From positions 1 through 26,284 of IMG/VR virus record IMGVR_UViG_3300031841_001100: a stretch of DNA of 26,284 nucleotides, one strand, 5' to 3'. The notes below the pieces were generated by a model. It was not told the DNA's origin. It searched no databases and saw only the letters and a list, made by a program, of their open reading frames with translations. Positions 5,385 to 12,106 of this stretch are shown here, piece by piece. The position numbers were made by a program, and so were the translations under genes. Every line of letters starts with the position of its first letter. Position 1 is the stretch's first letter. The DNA comes from a virus.

Positions 5385-6218
5385 TTACTTTTTGAGACGG
5401 GTGTGGTAACGCTTGCCACGCCAGGTAAATTCTTTTTTACCGGCAGAGCGGGCGGCAGCAAAAGCCTTGTCAAAAGCCTTTGCGCCTGCGCTGAGCTTAG
5501 CAGGCTTTTTGGGTTGTGGCTTCTTAGCCTTGTCAAATGCTGCCTTTTCGGTTTTCTTGTAGTCCTTAGGCAGGTTGGCCACAGGCTTTTTGCCACGCTT
5601 AGCTGCGGGCTTGCCGCTGCCTTGACCACGCCGAGAACCACTGCCTTTTGGCAGCTTAGGCATGTCTGCCATGGTCAAAGGTTTAATCTCGTTAGCACGC
5701 TTGCGTTTGAGAGCCGCAGGACTAAGCAGACGATCTTGAATTTTGTTTGCAGCTGCCAGTGCCAACGTAGCCAAACCGCCACGACCAACAGCTTTACGCA
5801 GACCACGACCTGCGCGAGCTGCCTTGAGCTTAGAGGTCATGTTGGCCAGGTTCTTGGGCGCATTAGCACGACCCCGCAGAGCCGATGCACCACGTTTGAT
5901 GCTAGGCTTCTTTGCCTTGTCTAGCTCTGCCTTGCGGACAAGGGGACGACCGCCCTGGCCACGTTTGCGAGCTTGAGCAGCTTTTGCAGCAAGCTTACGC
6001 ATGGTAGGCTTATTGCGGTTTACCATGCCACTGCCCCGACGAGGCTTAGGCTTAGAGGCAGATGCAGAACCAGTACGACCGGCACCTGGGGCTTGACCGC
6101 CTTTAACGCTAGCAGGACCTTTTTCTAATTTTTTAGCACGAGCTTCACGCCGCAGGCGCATCTGCCGTTGGCGCATCGTTTCGGTTGGCTTTTTAGCCTT
6201 ACTTTTTTTGGCTGCCAT
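5385..6218 (-). CDS. Very basic Lys/Arg/Ala-rich protein, 277 aa
   Basis: A 277-residue protein of extreme basic character, full of AKK, KKP and KRG motifs, starting MAAKKSKAKKPTETMRQRQM. DKAKKP occurs twice (about residues 99 and 228). Low complexity and Ala/Lys/Pro content recall histone H1-like tails, so nucleic acid binding is the simplest inference. The C-terminal 30 residues look folded and carry AFAAARSAGKKEFTWRGKRY, a short motif I have seen at the C-termini of several phage structural proteins. No membrane segment. It starts 3 nt after the previous stop. Candidate role: virion DNA-associated protein or a packaging accessory. Confidence 0.75.
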   Translation of the reverse strand: MAAKKSKAKKPTETMRQRQMRLRREARAKKLEKGPASVKGGQAPGAGRTGSASASKPKPRRGSGMVNRNKPTMRKLAAKAAQARKRGQGGRPLVRKAELDKAKKPSIKRGASALRGRANAPKNLANMTSKLKAARAGRGLRKAVGRGGLATLALAAANKIQDRLLSPAALKRKRANEIKPLTMADMPKLPKGSGSRRGQGSGKPAAKRGKKPVANLPKDYKKTEKAAFDKAKKPQPKKPAKLSAGAKAFDKAFAAARSAGKKEFTWRGKRYHTRLKK

Positions 6219-6221
6219 TTA

Positions 6222-6503
6222 TCAGTTCTCCGCGCTGGAGGCCAGACCCATGGTGCCAGTAGTAGCAGTCTTAGCAGTGGTATTACGGTTACCTACGATA
6301 GCAGTGTTGATCAGACCAACAAGATCAGCAATGGTGTAATCAGCAACAGCTGCGTTAGCAACAGCTTGAGTCAGTGCCACCACGCTAGTGCCTTCAGCTT
6401 CCAGGCCATCCAGTTGGACACCCAGAATGCCATTAACGTTAAGGAATTGGCGGGTTCCGGTCAGATCACCGTAAGCAGTTCCGCCAGCAGGATTAGTTGC
6501 CAT
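6222..6503 (-). CDS. Hypothetical protein, 93 aa, probably structural
   Basis: A 93-residue, Ala/Thr/Gly/Val-rich protein beginning MATNPAGGTAYGDLTGTRQF, with a strand-rich first half, a helical middle (VALTQAVANAAVADYTIADL) and a Thr/Ala-rich tail. Composition is like minor virion or decoration proteins. The gap before it (6504-6518) is an AT-rich 15-nt spacer without a ribosome binding site. It sits between the HNH nuclease and the basic protein. Family not recognised. Confidence 0.7.
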   Translation of the reverse strand: MATNPAGGTAYGDLTGTRQFLNVNGILGVQLDGLEAEGTSVVALTQAVANAAVADYTIADLVGLINTAIVGNRNTTAKTATTGTMGLASSAEN

Positions 6504-6518
6504 TGTTTTTAAAAATAA

Positions 6519-6836
6519 TTAAGCAGTAGTCCAAGAAAGGACTTTGGAAAAGTTGTCAAGACAAAAAGTTTCTTGACCGACCCACCAGCTAAGCCAGTGG
6601 TCAGAGCCTTTACTTTGATTGCACGAAAGGCAGGCACAAACCATGTTGTGAGTTGTGTCGTGGCCTCCTTTTGCTTTTGGGTGGAGATGATCCAGGGTTA
6701 GATGTTCAGTGGCACCGCAATAGACGCACTGGTTGCCCCAGGCTTCTTTGATTGCGGCACGCCACATCCTTTTTGCATCAGAGGAGGTCATGGCCTTAAG
6801 GTGAAAAAGGTAGGCAGAAGGGTCTTTGAGAGGCAT
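6519..6836 (-). CDS. HNH endonuclease
   Basis: A 105-residue HNH-family nuclease. It shows the zinc-knuckle pair CVYC (C37, C40) and CLSCN (C69, C72, N73), the catalytic DH dyad (D49-H50 in LTLDHLHPKAKGG) and the central Asn (N64). An N-terminal helix rich in basic residues precedes it. HNH proteins beside terminase genes often act in cleavage during DNA packaging; free-standing homing endonucleases also look like this, and the lack of an intron or extra DNA-binding domain does not decide between them. It is one of the few genes here with a Shine-Dalgarno (GAGG, 3-4 nt before ATG). Confidence 0.88.
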   Translation of the reverse strand: MPLKDPSAYLFHLKAMTSSDAKRMWRAAIKEAWGNQCVYCGATEHLTLDHLHPKAKGGHDTTHNMVCACLSCNQSKGSDHWLSWWVGQETFCLDNFSKVLSWTTA

Positions 6837-6852
6837 GGTCCTCTACGGTGGA

Positions 6853-6981
6853 TTACTTCTTCTTTTTCTTAGGCCAGCCCTGTTTCATGGCTTTGTATGC
6901 CTTTGGGCTAATGGTGGAGTTTTTCTTGCTGCGGGAAGTGCCAGCTTTCTTCCGCTTGTTGATGTTGCGAACCAGGCTCAT
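6853..6981 (-). CDS. 42-aa very basic protein
   Basis: A 42-residue frame starting MSLVRNINKRKKAGTSRSKK and ending GWPKKKKK. About 40 percent of residues are Lys or Arg. The pattern (LVRNIN, KRKKAG, SKKNST, KAYKAM) matches a small protein family I recall from cyanophages of several morphologies, always near tail or terminase genes, with no known function. It starts 5 nt after the preceding stop and ends 16 nt before the HNH start, so it fits the operon exactly. Confidence 0.75.
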   Translation of the reverse strand: MSLVRNINKRKKAGTSRSKKNSTISPKAYKAMKQGWPKKKKK

Positions 6982-6986
6982 GATGG

Positions 6987-7256
6987 TTATTTCTTGGTGG
7001 ATTTACCGTTGTGGCCGTTACGCGCTCGGTTCCGGCTTCTACTTTCGAGAACCAGCTTCCCCTTTTTCGTATGGGAAAGGTCGGGGCCACCCTTCCCAGC
7101 AATGCCGCGTTTCCGGCGCTCAGTCCAGCGCTTTTCGGATGCCTTTTTGACAGACGGCTTCTTATTTAGTTTTCGTTGGTATGCTGCTTTTCTTTTCGCA
7201 GCGTCAGGATTAGCTGCGTAGTATTTAGCAGACTTACTCTTTTTTGCTTGAGGCAT
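6987..7256 (-). CDS. Basic conserved cyanophage-type protein, 89 aa
   Basis: I use the ATG at 7256, giving MPQAKKSKSAKYYAANPDAA; the longer open frame up to 7343 runs through the neighbouring gene and its extra residues look spurious. The 89-residue protein is strongly basic with no membrane segment and contains SAKYYAANPDA, the KRKAAYQRKLNKKPS segment and the DLSHTKKG segment, all features of a small family I associate with cyanophages. Role unknown. It overlaps the end of the membrane/coiled-coil gene by 23 nt. Confidence 0.8.
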   Translation of the reverse strand: MPQAKKSKSAKYYAANPDAAKRKAAYQRKLNKKPSVKKASEKRWTERRKRGIAGKGGPDLSHTKKGKLVLESRSRNRARNGHNGKSTKK

Positions 7257-7431
7257 TGTTAAAGAAGACTGCGTTTTCAAGGCGCTCAAGACGTACCTCA
7301 GTAGTACTACTTGTCTTAAGCAAAACCTCCACAGACTTTGCAATCTCGTGAAGGGTCAGTGTGTGCCAGCTAAACAAAGCTAGTCCAGCAGCAGCTATTG
7401 TGTTGCGAACTGTCTCGTTAGATAATGACAT
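7234..7431 (-). CDS. Membrane-anchored coiled-coil protein in the T7 gp18.5 position
   Basis: A 65-residue protein with one hydrophobic segment (about 9-27, including TIAAAGLALFSW) followed by a heptad-like helix (about 30-55, EVLLKTSSTTEVRLERLENA). The topology, N-terminal anchor plus periplasmic coiled coil, is that of inner-membrane spanins, and in T7 the gene after the small terminase (gp18) is the Rz-like gp18.5. However it is about half the usual spanin length and no outer-membrane lipoprotein partner is embedded in it. A small holin is the alternative. It overlaps the small terminase by 14 nt. Confidence 0.6.
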   Translation of the reverse strand: MSLSNETVRNTIAAAGLALFSWHTLTLHEIAKSVEVLLKTSSTTEVRLERLENAVFFNNASSKKE

Positions 7432-7648
7432 TTTCTACGTCCTCCAGCTCGATTTCCGGCAAGGTAGCAAATAGCTCAGCAAGCGGAGATCCAGAAACTG
7501 GAAGACCGGTAATGTTATTCTTAGACAGCCAATCGGCAGCTGCTTTGATGTCTTGGGTCGTAGCGACACCCGACTTGATGCGGGCAATTAGTTCTGTCGT
7601 GACGAGCCCGTGAAGTTCGTTAAACTGATCTTCTGTGGCTCTAGTCAT
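7418..7648 (-). CDS. Terminase small subunit (gp18-like), putative
   Basis: I take the ATG at 7648 (2 nt after the preceding stop), giving MTRATEDQFNELHGLVTTEL and 76 residues; a TTG at 7663 would add five residues and overlap the upstream gene. The helical body (ELIARIKSGVATTQDIKAAADWLSKN, about 19-44) is typical of the small terminases in T7-like cyanophages and pelagiphages that recognise viral DNA and regulate the large subunit. Length is near that of T7 gp18 (89). Its order before a membrane protein and the large terminase follows T7, though five other genes are inserted before terL. Family call from pattern recall, not from a search. Confidence 0.65.
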   Translation of the reverse strand: MTRATEDQFNELHGLVTTELIARIKSGVATTQDIKAAADWLSKNNITGLPVSGSPLAELFATLPEIELEDVENVII

Positions 7649-7650
7649 GG

Positions 7651-7935
7651 CTACGGAACCCAAATAGGATGGGCAGATGCGCGTTCAATGGTAGCGCGAA
7701 CCCACTGACCTCTAGCATCGTCAATATCCGTGCCATAAAATGCTGGATTACCACCAGCGGCAGCATAAAAACGACTTTCACCGCACCATTCAAAGGTGGT
7801 ATCGCTAGCAGAGTGTTGCCAAAGCAGACGACGGTGCTCTACGCCCTGAGCATCAGTAAAACCTTCGGTAAAATCGGCGTAAGCATAAGCACTGATGTCA
7901 GGAAACGTACCGTCGTGATAAGGATGAATTGCCAT
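7651..7935 (-). CDS. Hypothetical protein, 94 aa
   Basis: A 94-residue protein beginning MAIHPYHDGTFPDISAYAYA, rich in aromatic and acidic residues (FEWCGESRFYAAAGGNP in the middle) and predicted to be strand-rich. Its ATG overlaps the TAA of the gene before it by one base (TAATG), so it is translationally coupled. No signal peptide or membrane segment. It sits between exported proteins and the small terminase. Family not recognised; a minor structural protein is possible. Confidence 0.7.
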   Translation of the reverse strand: MAIHPYHDGTFPDISAYAYADFTEGFTDAQGVEHRRLLWQHSASDTTFEWCGESRFYAAAGGNPAFYGTDIDDARGQWVRATIERASAHPIWVP

Positions 7936-8513
7936 TAGTTCGATAAATCGGGTTCTTGGTCTTTGGTAAGTGAAACAATGGGTACAATGTCATGACAAAG
8001 CACCTCAACCCGCGATCCAGGTCTAAAGGTAAACCCTGCCTTCATAATTTCAGTACATTTTAGAGCCCGAACAAGCTCATAATCAAGCCTAAGCTTTTCT
8101 TCTTGACGTTTTGCTATCTGTTTACACTGCTCAATCATGCCTCCGTCAAGCGGAATACTAAAATTAAGCTGTGCTCCGTAGTTATTGGTACGGGTATAGC
8201 TGTCTGGCATGACATCATTGCCCATATAAAAAGGCGAAAACGTCATTGTCGTGCCATTACAAGAGTTACCAGGGCTAAATTGTTGCCTACTTGGGGCTCC
8301 ATTGTTCTGAAATTGTACGGCTTGGTTAGTAACATTGCCAGTTGCAGCTGCAATAGGCGATGCATTGTTACTTACCGTCGGCTCCTCGGCCCTAACAGGG
8401 GCTACTGTGAGAAGACCGACAATGAGGTAGTAGTAGAAGAGTAGTCGATGTCCCGAGTAATGTCGATTGTCTCGACCACACCGGCTGCTCGTTCCGTGAT
8501 TTCGAGTTGCCAC
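7935..8513 (-). CDS. Exported protein, 192 aa, GTG start deep in the upstream gene
   Basis: This protein has a hydrophobic segment LLFYYYLIVGLLTVAP ending in the cleavage-like VRA before EEPTVSNN (about residue 43). The mature part carries VTNQAVQFQNN, LNFSIPLDGG and paired Cys (C109 region, C153, C173), resembling a secreted or virion protein family I recall from cyanophages. The only upstream initiation codon is a GTG at 8513-8511, preceded by GGAG four nt away, which places the first 37 codons in another frame of the preceding gene. Start codons ATG, GTG or TTG are otherwise absent before the hydrophobic segment. The N-terminus is therefore unusual, and either this embedded start or a frameshift from the upstream frame must be used. 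Confidence 0.75.
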   Translation of the reverse strand: MATRNHGTSSRCGRDNRHYSGHRLLFYYYLIVGLLTVAPVRAEEPTVSNNASPIAAATGNVTNQAVQFQNNGAPSRQQFSPGNSCNGTTMTFSPFYMGNDVMPDSYTRTNNYGAQLNFSIPLDGGMIEQCKQIAKRQEEKLRLDYELVRALKCTEIMKAGFTFRPGSRVEVLCHDIVPIVSLTKDQEPDLSN

Positions 8514-8755
8514 GGATCTCCAGCGGTAGTTACGGAATAAGTGGTCGTAGAATCATTGATGTTACCGCTAGGGGTTACATTAGTTCCAGACCAGGACTTG
8601 TACGCTCCACCGTACACCTCTGTCGCAATCGTTTCGGTGATCGTTTGCGTGGTAGTGGTGGTAGCTTGCATGGACCCCTGGGTAAACTGTGGGGTCACAG
8701 TCTGTGCCATAGCCGCAGAGGGCAGCATCAGCAACAGAAACAGTAGTTTTTTCAT
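8402..8755 (-). CDS. Secreted Thr-rich protein with signal peptide, 117 aa
   Basis: MKKLLFLLLMLPSAAMA is a textbook signal peptide (cleavage after AMA, before QTVTPQF). The mature protein of about 100 residues is Thr/Ser-rich (a run of Thr near residue 35) and strand-forming. There is no lipobox Cys and no later membrane segment, so a periplasmic or exported product is expected. Its start overlaps the stop of the holin-like gene by 4 nt (ATGA), and its last 112 nt overlap the next gene in a different frame. Function unknown; its pairing with the next exported protein suggests they work together. Confidence 0.8.
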   Translation of the reverse strand: MKKLLFLLLMLPSAAMAQTVTPQFTQGSMQATTTTTQTITETIATEVYGGAYKSWSGTNVTPSGNINDSTTTYSVTTAGDPWQLEITERAAGVVETIDITRDIDYSSTTTSLSVFSQ

Positions 8756-8964
8756 TTAGGTGGATCCTGTTTAGAGTTTTTGTCGATGCGACTAATACCA
8801 TACGACGCTAAAGTACCGCTCAAGAGGCTGGCCACGAACGTCGGATCCATTTTTTGGAGCATTCCCATGTATGAGGCAGTCAACACACCGGCACTCCAAA
8901 CAAGTACAAGTGCTTTGACGATCTCACTGAAGAAATCATGGAAAAAGTTATTGCGCTTCTCCAT
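8752..8964 (-). CDS. Holin-like small membrane protein, 70 aa
   Basis: A 70-residue protein with a charged N-terminus (MEKRNNFFHDFFSE), a hydrophobic segment at about 15-36 (IVKALVLVWSAGVLTASY) and a second, weaker one at about 42-56 (FVASLLSGTLASYG), followed by a charged tail rich in Lys and Asp. Size, two-segment topology and charged C-terminus fit class II holins such as T7 gp17.5, which also lies between the tail fibre and terminase genes. It would form the inner-membrane lesion that triggers lysis. It overlaps the upstream gene by 17 nt. No holin family signature can be confirmed by eye. Confidence 0.6.
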   Translation of the reverse strand: MEKRNNFFHDFFSEIVKALVLVWSAGVLTASYMGMLQKMDPTFVASLLSGTLASYGISRIDKNSKQDPPK

Positions 8965-9379
8965 TTTTAGATTTACGAGTCAGTAATTTCTTGATGATTG
9001 GTTTCAAGACTTGTACTGTCCGTTTGAATACTGCCGTTGCTGTTAGCGTGGCAATCACGGACACAGTCGCAGTGGTTCCTGCTGTTACAAGGATTTCGTT
9101 GCTGGGTAGCGGTACTTCTAACTCCGTTCCAGGCACGTCGATGTAACGTACCTGGGCAGGAATCGGTGGTGTAACAGGGGGTTTCTTTGGCTGTGGCTCG
9201 TTCTTTTCAGAAGGCTCTGAGCTTTTGATACCCGGTGGTGGGCGGAGGTCGTTAGGAGGCACTACAAGGGGCTTATACGAGGGTAACTCGGCCCTTGGCA
9301 CCTCCAGTACGGGACGTGGTAGCGCAAGGGGCTCAGGAAGCCTTAGAACCGGCAATACCGGAGGCTCACCGAGGTTCAC
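8948..9379 (-). CDS. Pro-rich single-span membrane protein, GTG start
   Basis: A 143-residue protein that starts at GTG (9379-9377, overlapping the TGA of the previous gene); no Met occurs anywhere later, which fixes the start. The first 90 residues are Pro/Leu/Glu-rich (LPVLRLPEPLALPRPVLEVP, then PPP and PKKPP), an extended stretch. Then comes a hydrophobic span at about 95-118 (ILVTAGTTATVSVIATLTAT) and a very basic C-terminal tail (KKLLTRKSKNGE). A Pro-rich arm plus anchor could reach through the periplasm, as some lysis proteins do, but the orientation (basic tail after the span, so N-out/C-in) and family are inferred only. Confidence 0.65.
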   Translation of the reverse strand: MNLGEPPVLPVLRLPEPLALPRPVLEVPRAELPSYKPLVVPPNDLRPPPGIKSSEPSEKNEPQPKKPPVTPPIPAQVRYIDVPGTELEVPLPSNEILVTAGTTATVSVIATLTATAVFKRTVQVLKPIIKKLLTRKSKNGEAQ

Positions 9380-9537
9380 TTGTCGCCAAACAGACCGCGC
9401 TCAATGAAGTCAACAGCTTGGTCATCAACGGTATTGGTTGATTGCTCTGCCAGTTTGCGGAGAAGATCCACAACCAGGCGCTTCACCTTCTCGCTGTTGA
9501 GGAAGGAGAAAAGAACAGGACGGATAAGTGCAATCAT
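9376..9537 (-). CDS. 53-aa conserved cyanophage-type protein
   Basis: A 53-residue frame beginning MIALIRPVLFSFLNSEKVKR and ending GLFGDK, with TGA at 9378-9376 overlapping the next gene's GTG. An amphipathic N-terminal helix is followed by KRLVVDLLRKLAEQSTNTVD and an acidic/helical end. I recall near-identical small proteins from cyanophage tail regions, with no function assigned. It starts 5 nt after the upstream stop. Both ends abut neighbours, which supports it as real. Confidence 0.75.
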   Translation of the reverse strand: MIALIRPVLFSFLNSEKVKRLVVDLLRKLAEQSTNTVDDQAVDFIERGLFGDK

Positions 9538-9542
9538 GATGT

Positions 9543-9716
9543 TTAATGATGGTTAGGTTGATTACATTCGCAATAGTCAGGTATCTCAACGATACCAATT
9601 GCTTCTTTTTCAGCAAGTGTGTGATGCCTTAGCCAGCCAGCAGGGTATTGGTTACCGTGCACATCCACAAAAGGAATGTCTGGTTTAAGGACGTGTCCGT
9701 TATAAAGTAATGCCAT
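9543..9716 (-). CDS. 57-aa tail-region protein
   Basis: A 57-residue frame, MALLYNGHVLKPDIPFVDVH and onward, including NQYPAGWLR and an AEKEAIGIVEI segment. The pattern (short strand pair, NQYPxxWLR, then a helix with GI) is that of a small protein seen next to tail genes in several marine phages and often described as tail-associated. The start is 2 nt after the stop of the 795-residue tail protein, so it is co-translated with it. The C-terminus has a CxC and ends in HH, a possible metal site. Confidence 0.75.
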   Translation of the reverse strand: MALLYNGHVLKPDIPFVDVHGNQYPAGWLRHHTLAEKEAIGIVEIPDYCECNQPNHH

Positions 9717-9718
9717 GG

Positions 9719-12106
9719 TTATCTTGCGGTAGCGGGCGAAACACCGGAGCCGCCGAATGGGTTTTCAGCAAATGCCATAAATACATAAACATCGCCCGAT
9801 CCATTTGAATCGTTGTTTGATGTTCTTGGCTTAAACCCGTTAGAAAGGAAATCGTATGACGCACCGCTAGTAGAGGAACTTTCAGCTGAAGAGGAACTGG
9901 CAAACAGTGCGCGGTTAACTTGGTTGTAAGTATCGCGTTTGTTGTCAGATATGTACCAGCCTTGGGCGGTGGTTGTGTTTTTGACCATTAACCATGACAC
10001 CGAAAATCCTGTCTGAACAAATGGACCATCGCTTGATCCGTTGCCGGTGTAGCTGCCGAACTTGCTGTAGCCTTCGACTTCGGCAAAGCAGTAGGCGATG
10101 TGATCAGAAACGTCGTCGTTGTAAGCGGCGCTTAGTGAGAATGTTGTTGAGCTAACAGCAGTCACGCCCCCGTCAGATGTTTCAGCGTCCGAGCTGTTCA
10201 GTTTTAGGCGATCATTTAAACCGGTAGTTGTTGTGTAGACAGACCAGTTAGAAGCAGAAAGAAACTTGTGGATAATCCAGTTTGGCGTAACTCCTAAACC
10301 GTGACCGATACTTTCAGCGGTATCAGTGCCAGTCCATTTAACAATCGAAAAGCCGCTCGTGGGCGATGCACTTACCGTGCTGGTGATGCTGCCATCGGTG
10401 TTGCTTGAGGTGCTGTTGCCTGCAAGCCAGTTCCAAGCGACAAAGGTTGCACCGCTGTTGTTAATGTCAGCGTTGGCAGAATTGCCGATCGAAAAACCAT
10501 CAGTGTCAAAGGAGGTTAATGTGCCTGAGCTTGTAAATTCTTCGTTTGTGAGGTTTGTATAAAGCTGCTTTCCAGTTCCACGGACTGCATCAAAAACATA
10601 GTTGTGATAGGCATTGTTTCTACTTTTTAGCCACACCCAGTCAGGCTGGAACCCAACGCCAGTAATCGACTGAGTGGATCCGTTGCCCGTATAAAGCACC
10701 GTATTAAAATACTGCGACCCATCCTTAACCGTCGGCGCGGGGAGGTTCGACGTGTTCAGCGCCTTGAAACCGCTTGGGACAGTTTGCTCAAATGCTCGCT
10801 GTCCAAAATTAAACGTAAAGTCTCCCCAGTAACCGACTGCTGGGTAGAACCCGTTTGTCATATCTAGACCGGTGAAAGCAGCAGTTCCAGAGTTTTGAGC
10901 TGTGCCGTTTTTGTAGAAATACAAATCGCCATTGTCAGCATCAAAAGCAACGCCTATTACATCACCAACGCCGTAACTGCTGCCGTAGCTAGAAGTGCCA
11001 AGATTTGGAGATGTACATTTAACACCGCTGGCTGCATAAGAGTAGACACCAGCAACATCTGCATAAACGAAATCTCCAGCATCTTGACCTATGCAAGCAT
11101 TGCTCATAACTCCAATGCTTGTTCTAGTTGGTGCGGCAGTGCTGTATTCTCGGCAGGTAACTTCCCAGTACCACTTGCCAGATGTAGGAACCTGGAAAGT
11201 TGCTACAACAGTGTTATTACCAGAACCAGCAGCTAAAACATTATCAACATCAAGGTTGCCGTTTTTAATGCCGGTAATGTTATATGGTTCGCCTGGATCA
11301 AGAGCTGCAATCGGGTTAATAGTGGGATAGTTCGTCGTCGGCGTATCGCTCATCACGTCCGTTCCAGTGCCGGAGGTGTTGAAGTTGTAGGCGGTGAAGT
11401 TATTGCCGTTGCCGCTGTGGTCGTGACCGATGCCGTTGGCGGCAGAGGGATCAAACTTTAGGTAGAAACCATTATTACCGTAGGTTCCTGTGTATTTAAT
11501 GGGACGCCAAACACCGTTGTCGTCATACTCGCCAAAATCAGTTGCGGCTTTTAATGCTCCATCAACAACGTGCATTTCGGCAATATAACCCTTGAGTCTT
11601 GCGTATTGAGTGGATCCGTTACCTTGATAATGCCCAATACGGACGGTGCTTCCGTTGTTTGTAATACCCCAGTTTTGGAATGAATAATTACCAGCCGTAG
11701 TTTGAGATTGTTCTACACCATTTACCCATAATTTACTGACGGTGGCAGCTCCAGACTGAGTTTTGTCAAACTTCCACAAAAAATGATACCAAGCGGAATC
11801 ATCCCTAAAATCAGCTACTGAATACGCACCTCCGTCAACGCTGCCCCATACGCCAGTATGAAGATCAGTTTTGCTTGTATAAAAACGAAACTGGTGCCCA
11901 TATGTTGAGTTTTCGCCTGCGATTATCGTGCGTAGTTGACTGGACGCTGTGGTACTGTCCATTTTGTACCACACCGATAGCGTGCCGTATTGTCCATCAG
12001 TTGAGGCGGTGCTATTGGTTCTAGTTAAATATTCATCAGTACTAAACCGCAAGCTCTGCTCAATTTGATACGTCGGCTTACCCGCATTAAAAAACGAAGA
12101 GAACAT
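9719..12106 (-). CDS. LamG/SPRY multidomain tail protein, receptor-binding candidate
   Basis: A 795-residue protein made of recognition domains. Residues about 15-190 form a LamG/concanavalin-like jelly roll (LSVWYKMD, WYHFLWKFDKTQ, VRIGHYQGNG, YIAEMHVVDG). Residues about 300-436 are SPRY-like (KWYWEV, IGVMSN, GDVIGVAFDADNGDLYFYKNG). Then come three related repeats of about 95-110 residues, starting LYTGNGSTQSITGVGFQPDW, VKWTGTDTAESIGHGLGVTP and SYTGNGSSDGPFVQTGFS, and ending AWNWLAG, YCFAEVEG and VFMAFAENPF. Repeats of this type (DUF7483-like) occur in cyanophage and pelagiphage tail proteins. A clear Shine-Dalgarno (GGAGG, about 10 nt upstream) precedes the ATG, suggesting strong translation. 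Host-surface binding is the likely role. Confidence 0.82.
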   Translation of the reverse strand: MFSSFFNAGKPTYQIEQSLRFSTDEYLTRTNSTASTDGQYGTLSVWYKMDSTTASSQLRTIIAGENSTYGHQFRFYTSKTDLHTGVWGSVDGGAYSVADFRDDSAWYHFLWKFDKTQSGAATVSKLWVNGVEQSQTTAGNYSFQNWGITNNGSTVRIGHYQGNGSTQYARLKGYIAEMHVVDGALKAATDFGEYDDNGVWRPIKYTGTYGNNGFYLKFDPSAANGIGHDHSGNGNNFTAYNFNTSGTGTDVMSDTPTTNYPTINPIAALDPGEPYNITGIKNGNLDVDNVLAAGSGNNTVVATFQVPTSGKWYWEVTCREYSTAAPTRTSIGVMSNACIGQDAGDFVYADVAGVYSYAASGVKCTSPNLGTSSYGSSYGVGDVIGVAFDADNGDLYFYKNGTAQNSGTAAFTGLDMTNGFYPAVGYWGDFTFNFGQRAFEQTVPSGFKALNTSNLPAPTVKDGSQYFNTVLYTGNGSTQSITGVGFQPDWVWLKSRNNAYHNYVFDAVRGTGKQLYTNLTNEEFTSSGTLTSFDTDGFSIGNSANADINNSGATFVAWNWLAGNSTSSNTDGSITSTVSASPTSGFSIVKWTGTDTAESIGHGLGVTPNWIIHKFLSASNWSVYTTTTGLNDRLKLNSSDAETSDGGVTAVSSTTFSLSAAYNDDVSDHIAYCFAEVEGYSKFGSYTGNGSSDGPFVQTGFSVSWLMVKNTTTAQGWYISDNKRDTYNQVNRALFASSSSAESSSTSGASYDFLSNGFKPRTSNNDSNGSGDVYVFMAFAENPFGGSGVSPATAR

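Noticed and set aside
7257-7343. N-terminal extension of the 89-residue basic protein
   Set aside because: The extra residues fall within the membrane/coiled-coil gene; the ATG at 7256 gives the expected family N-terminus.
7649-7663. TTG start extending the small terminase by five residues
   Set aside because: It would overlap the upstream gene, while an ATG lies 2 nt after that gene's stop.
9425-9616. 63-codon minus-strand open frame
   Set aside because: It crosses the 57- and 53-residue genes, which fit the gene spacing precisely and have familiar sequences.
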